DNA from: AC-50 sp035640455
GTDB lineage: Bacteria; Actinomycetota; Thermoleophilia; Gaiellales; Gaiellaceae
Assembly: GCA_035640455.1 (NCBI GenBank)
Contig: DASQWB010000177.1
Span: 1 to 13,874, forward strand
Direction: 5' to 3'
Length of the DNA: 13,874 bases
The notes below the pieces were generated by a model. The model had not been told where the DNA came from and ran no database searches. It was given only the letters and a program-made list of their open reading frames with translations. How positions within the stretch are numbered: position 1 is the first letter of the stretch; the number at the start of each line of letters is the position of its first letter. Positions 13,004 to 13,874 of this stretch are shown in pieces. A program made the position numbers and the translations under genes.

Positions 13004-13596
13004 GGGGGCCGCTCACTCGACTCGGCCTCTCGCGCCGGACGCGGATCGCCCTCGACTGGATCCTCACCATTGCCGGCGCGGTCGGGATCGTGATCGCGAT
13101 CAAGTTCTACGTCGTGAACCCGTACCGCATCCCGTCGTCGTCGATGGAGCCGACGCTCCACTGCGCCAAGCCGGGCATGGGCTGCGAGGCGCGCTTCTCC
13201 GACCGCGTCCTCGCCAACCGCTTCATCTACCACTTCCGCGACCCGAAGCGCGGCGAGATCGTCGTCTTCAACACGCCGAAGTCGGCGGAGCAGCACGGCT
13301 GCGGCGGCGGTGTCTTCGTGAAGCGGATCATCGGCCTGCCAGGCGACGTCTGGTCGGAGCGCAACGGCTACGTCTACATCGACGGCAAGAAGCTGAACGA
13401 GCCGTACATCAAGCCCGACCGGCGAGACCACCAGACGAAGGAGCCGATCAAGATCCATCCCGGCCGGTACTTCATGATGGGCGACAACCGCGCGTCTTCC
13501 TGCGACTCGCGCGTCTGGGGCACCGTTCCGCGAAAACTTCTAATCGGCGAGGTGTTCTTTACGTACTGGCCGCCGACCCGCATCTCGATCCACTGA
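13000..13596 (+). CDS. lepB: Type I signal peptidase
   Basis: Signal peptidase I is a membrane-anchored Ser/Lys protease that removes signal peptides from exported proteins on the outer face of the cytoplasmic membrane. The 198-residue protein has a short basic N-terminus, one membrane helix (about 19-38, WILTIAGAVGIVIAIKFYVV), the catalytic Ser48 in IPSSSMEPTL (44-53), the catalytic Lys108 in VFVKRIIGLPGD (105-116), and the box MGDNRASSCDSRVWG (160-174). Residues 53-62 (LHCAKPGMGC) and about 99-105 hold Cys- and Gly-rich loops; the paired cysteines might form a disulfide outside the cell (inference). The start is ATG 13000, overlapping the trmD stop as ATGA. A longer open frame from 12394 is only the shadow of trmD. 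The gene precedes rplS, a frequent actinobacterial order. Confidence 0.96.
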   Translation: MRGPLTRLGLSRRTRIALDWILTIAGAVGIVIAIKFYVVNPYRIPSSSMEPTLHCAKPGMGCEARFSDRVLANRFIYHFRDPKRGEIVVFNTPKSAEQHGCGGGVFVKRIIGLPGDVWSERNGYVYIDGKKLNEPYIKPDRRDHQTKEPIKIHPGRYFMMGDNRASSCDSRVWGTVPRKLLIGEVFFTYWPPTRISIH

Positions 13597-13637
13597 CGTG
13601 CGCTAGCATTCCCGCGGCCCGCGAGGGCCCCTCTCCT

Positions 13638-13874
13638 ATGTCCGACGTCATCGAGCAACTCGAGCGCGCCCAGCTGCGCGACGGCCTGCCGCAGTTCAAG
13701 GCGGGCGACACCGTGCGCGTCCACTTCCGGGTGATCGAGGGACAGCGCCGCCGGATCCAGGTCTTCGAGGGCATCGTCATCAAGCGCCAGGGGTCGGGCG
13801 CGCGCGAGACCTTCACGGTGCGGAAGCAGTCGTTCGGCGTCGGCGTCGAGCGGACGTTCCCGCTCCACTCGCCG
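13638..13874 (+). CDS. rplS: 50S ribosomal protein L19 (bL19), cut by window end
   Basis: bL19 sits at the interface of the two ribosomal subunits. The first 79 codons are present and open to the window end. They start MSDVIEQLERAQLRDGLPQF and continue with FKAGDTVRVHFRVIEG and the family signature RIQVFEGIVIKRQGSG (about residues 39-54), then FTVRKQSFGVGVERTFPLHS. About 35 residues are missing. ATG 13638 has a weak GAGGG 10 nt upstream. The 41-nt gap after lepB holds TAGCAT (13604-13609), a possible -10 box, and a short imperfect hairpin (13611-13627, CCCGCG with CGCGAGGG). The gene may therefore have its own promoter in addition to read-through from trmD-lepB. Confidence 0.95.
   Translation, partial: MSDVIEQLERAQLRDGLPQFKAGDTVRVHFRVIEGQRRRIQVFEGIVIKRQGSGARETFTVRKQSFGVGVERTFPLHSP

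Overview
The window is very GC-rich, with third codon positions almost all G or C and frequent GTG/TTG starts. Gene content and order (acpP-rnc-smc-ftsY ... ffh-rpsP-khpA-rimM-trmD-lepB-rplS) point to a bacterial chromosome. A deep-branching actinobacterium such as Thermoleophilia is the best guess, from composition, leaderless-looking starts and protein style. That placement is inference, not a database result.

Layout. Positions 1-838 hold the end of acpP and rnc on the plus strand. A gap of about 350 bp before smc carries what looks like a frameshifted minus-strand gene remnant. smc (1187-3778) encodes an unusually short SMC ATPase. Two small unrecognised genes (3815-4413) lie between smc and ftsY. 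ftsY (4436-5386) is followed by two hairpins and a second, diverged copy of its own last codons. A minus-strand block follows (5496-9141): a 58-residue dodecin-sized protein, a 1043-residue zinc ribbon / class III cyclase / AAA ATPase / helical-repeat protein, a terminator hairpin, and a dodecin that lacks the flavin-stacking Trp. From 9210 to the end the plus strand resumes as a tightly packed cluster: ffh, rpsP, khpA, a YfcE-like metallophosphoesterase, rimM, trmD, lepB and the first part of rplS. Several junctions are 4-nt overlaps or gaps of 1-14 nt.

How the genes work together. ffh and ftsY are the two GTPases of co-translational membrane targeting, and lepB removes the signal peptides of exported proteins. 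rpsP, rplS, rimM, khpA and trmD serve ribosome assembly, RNA binding and tRNA modification. rnc processes rRNA and dsRNA, and smc organises the chromosome. The minus-strand block is an accessory signalling insert inside this conserved neighbourhood.

The points most worth a second look are: no ATG/GTG/TTG start for rnc; Ala at an RNase III metal-ligand position; Pro at the TrmD catalytic Asp position; the duplicated ftsY tail; the short-armed SMC; the remnant at 827-1140; and two dodecin-sized proteins flanking the cyclase-ATPase. I found no CRISPR array, insertion sequence, tRNA, rRNA or clear novel defence system.
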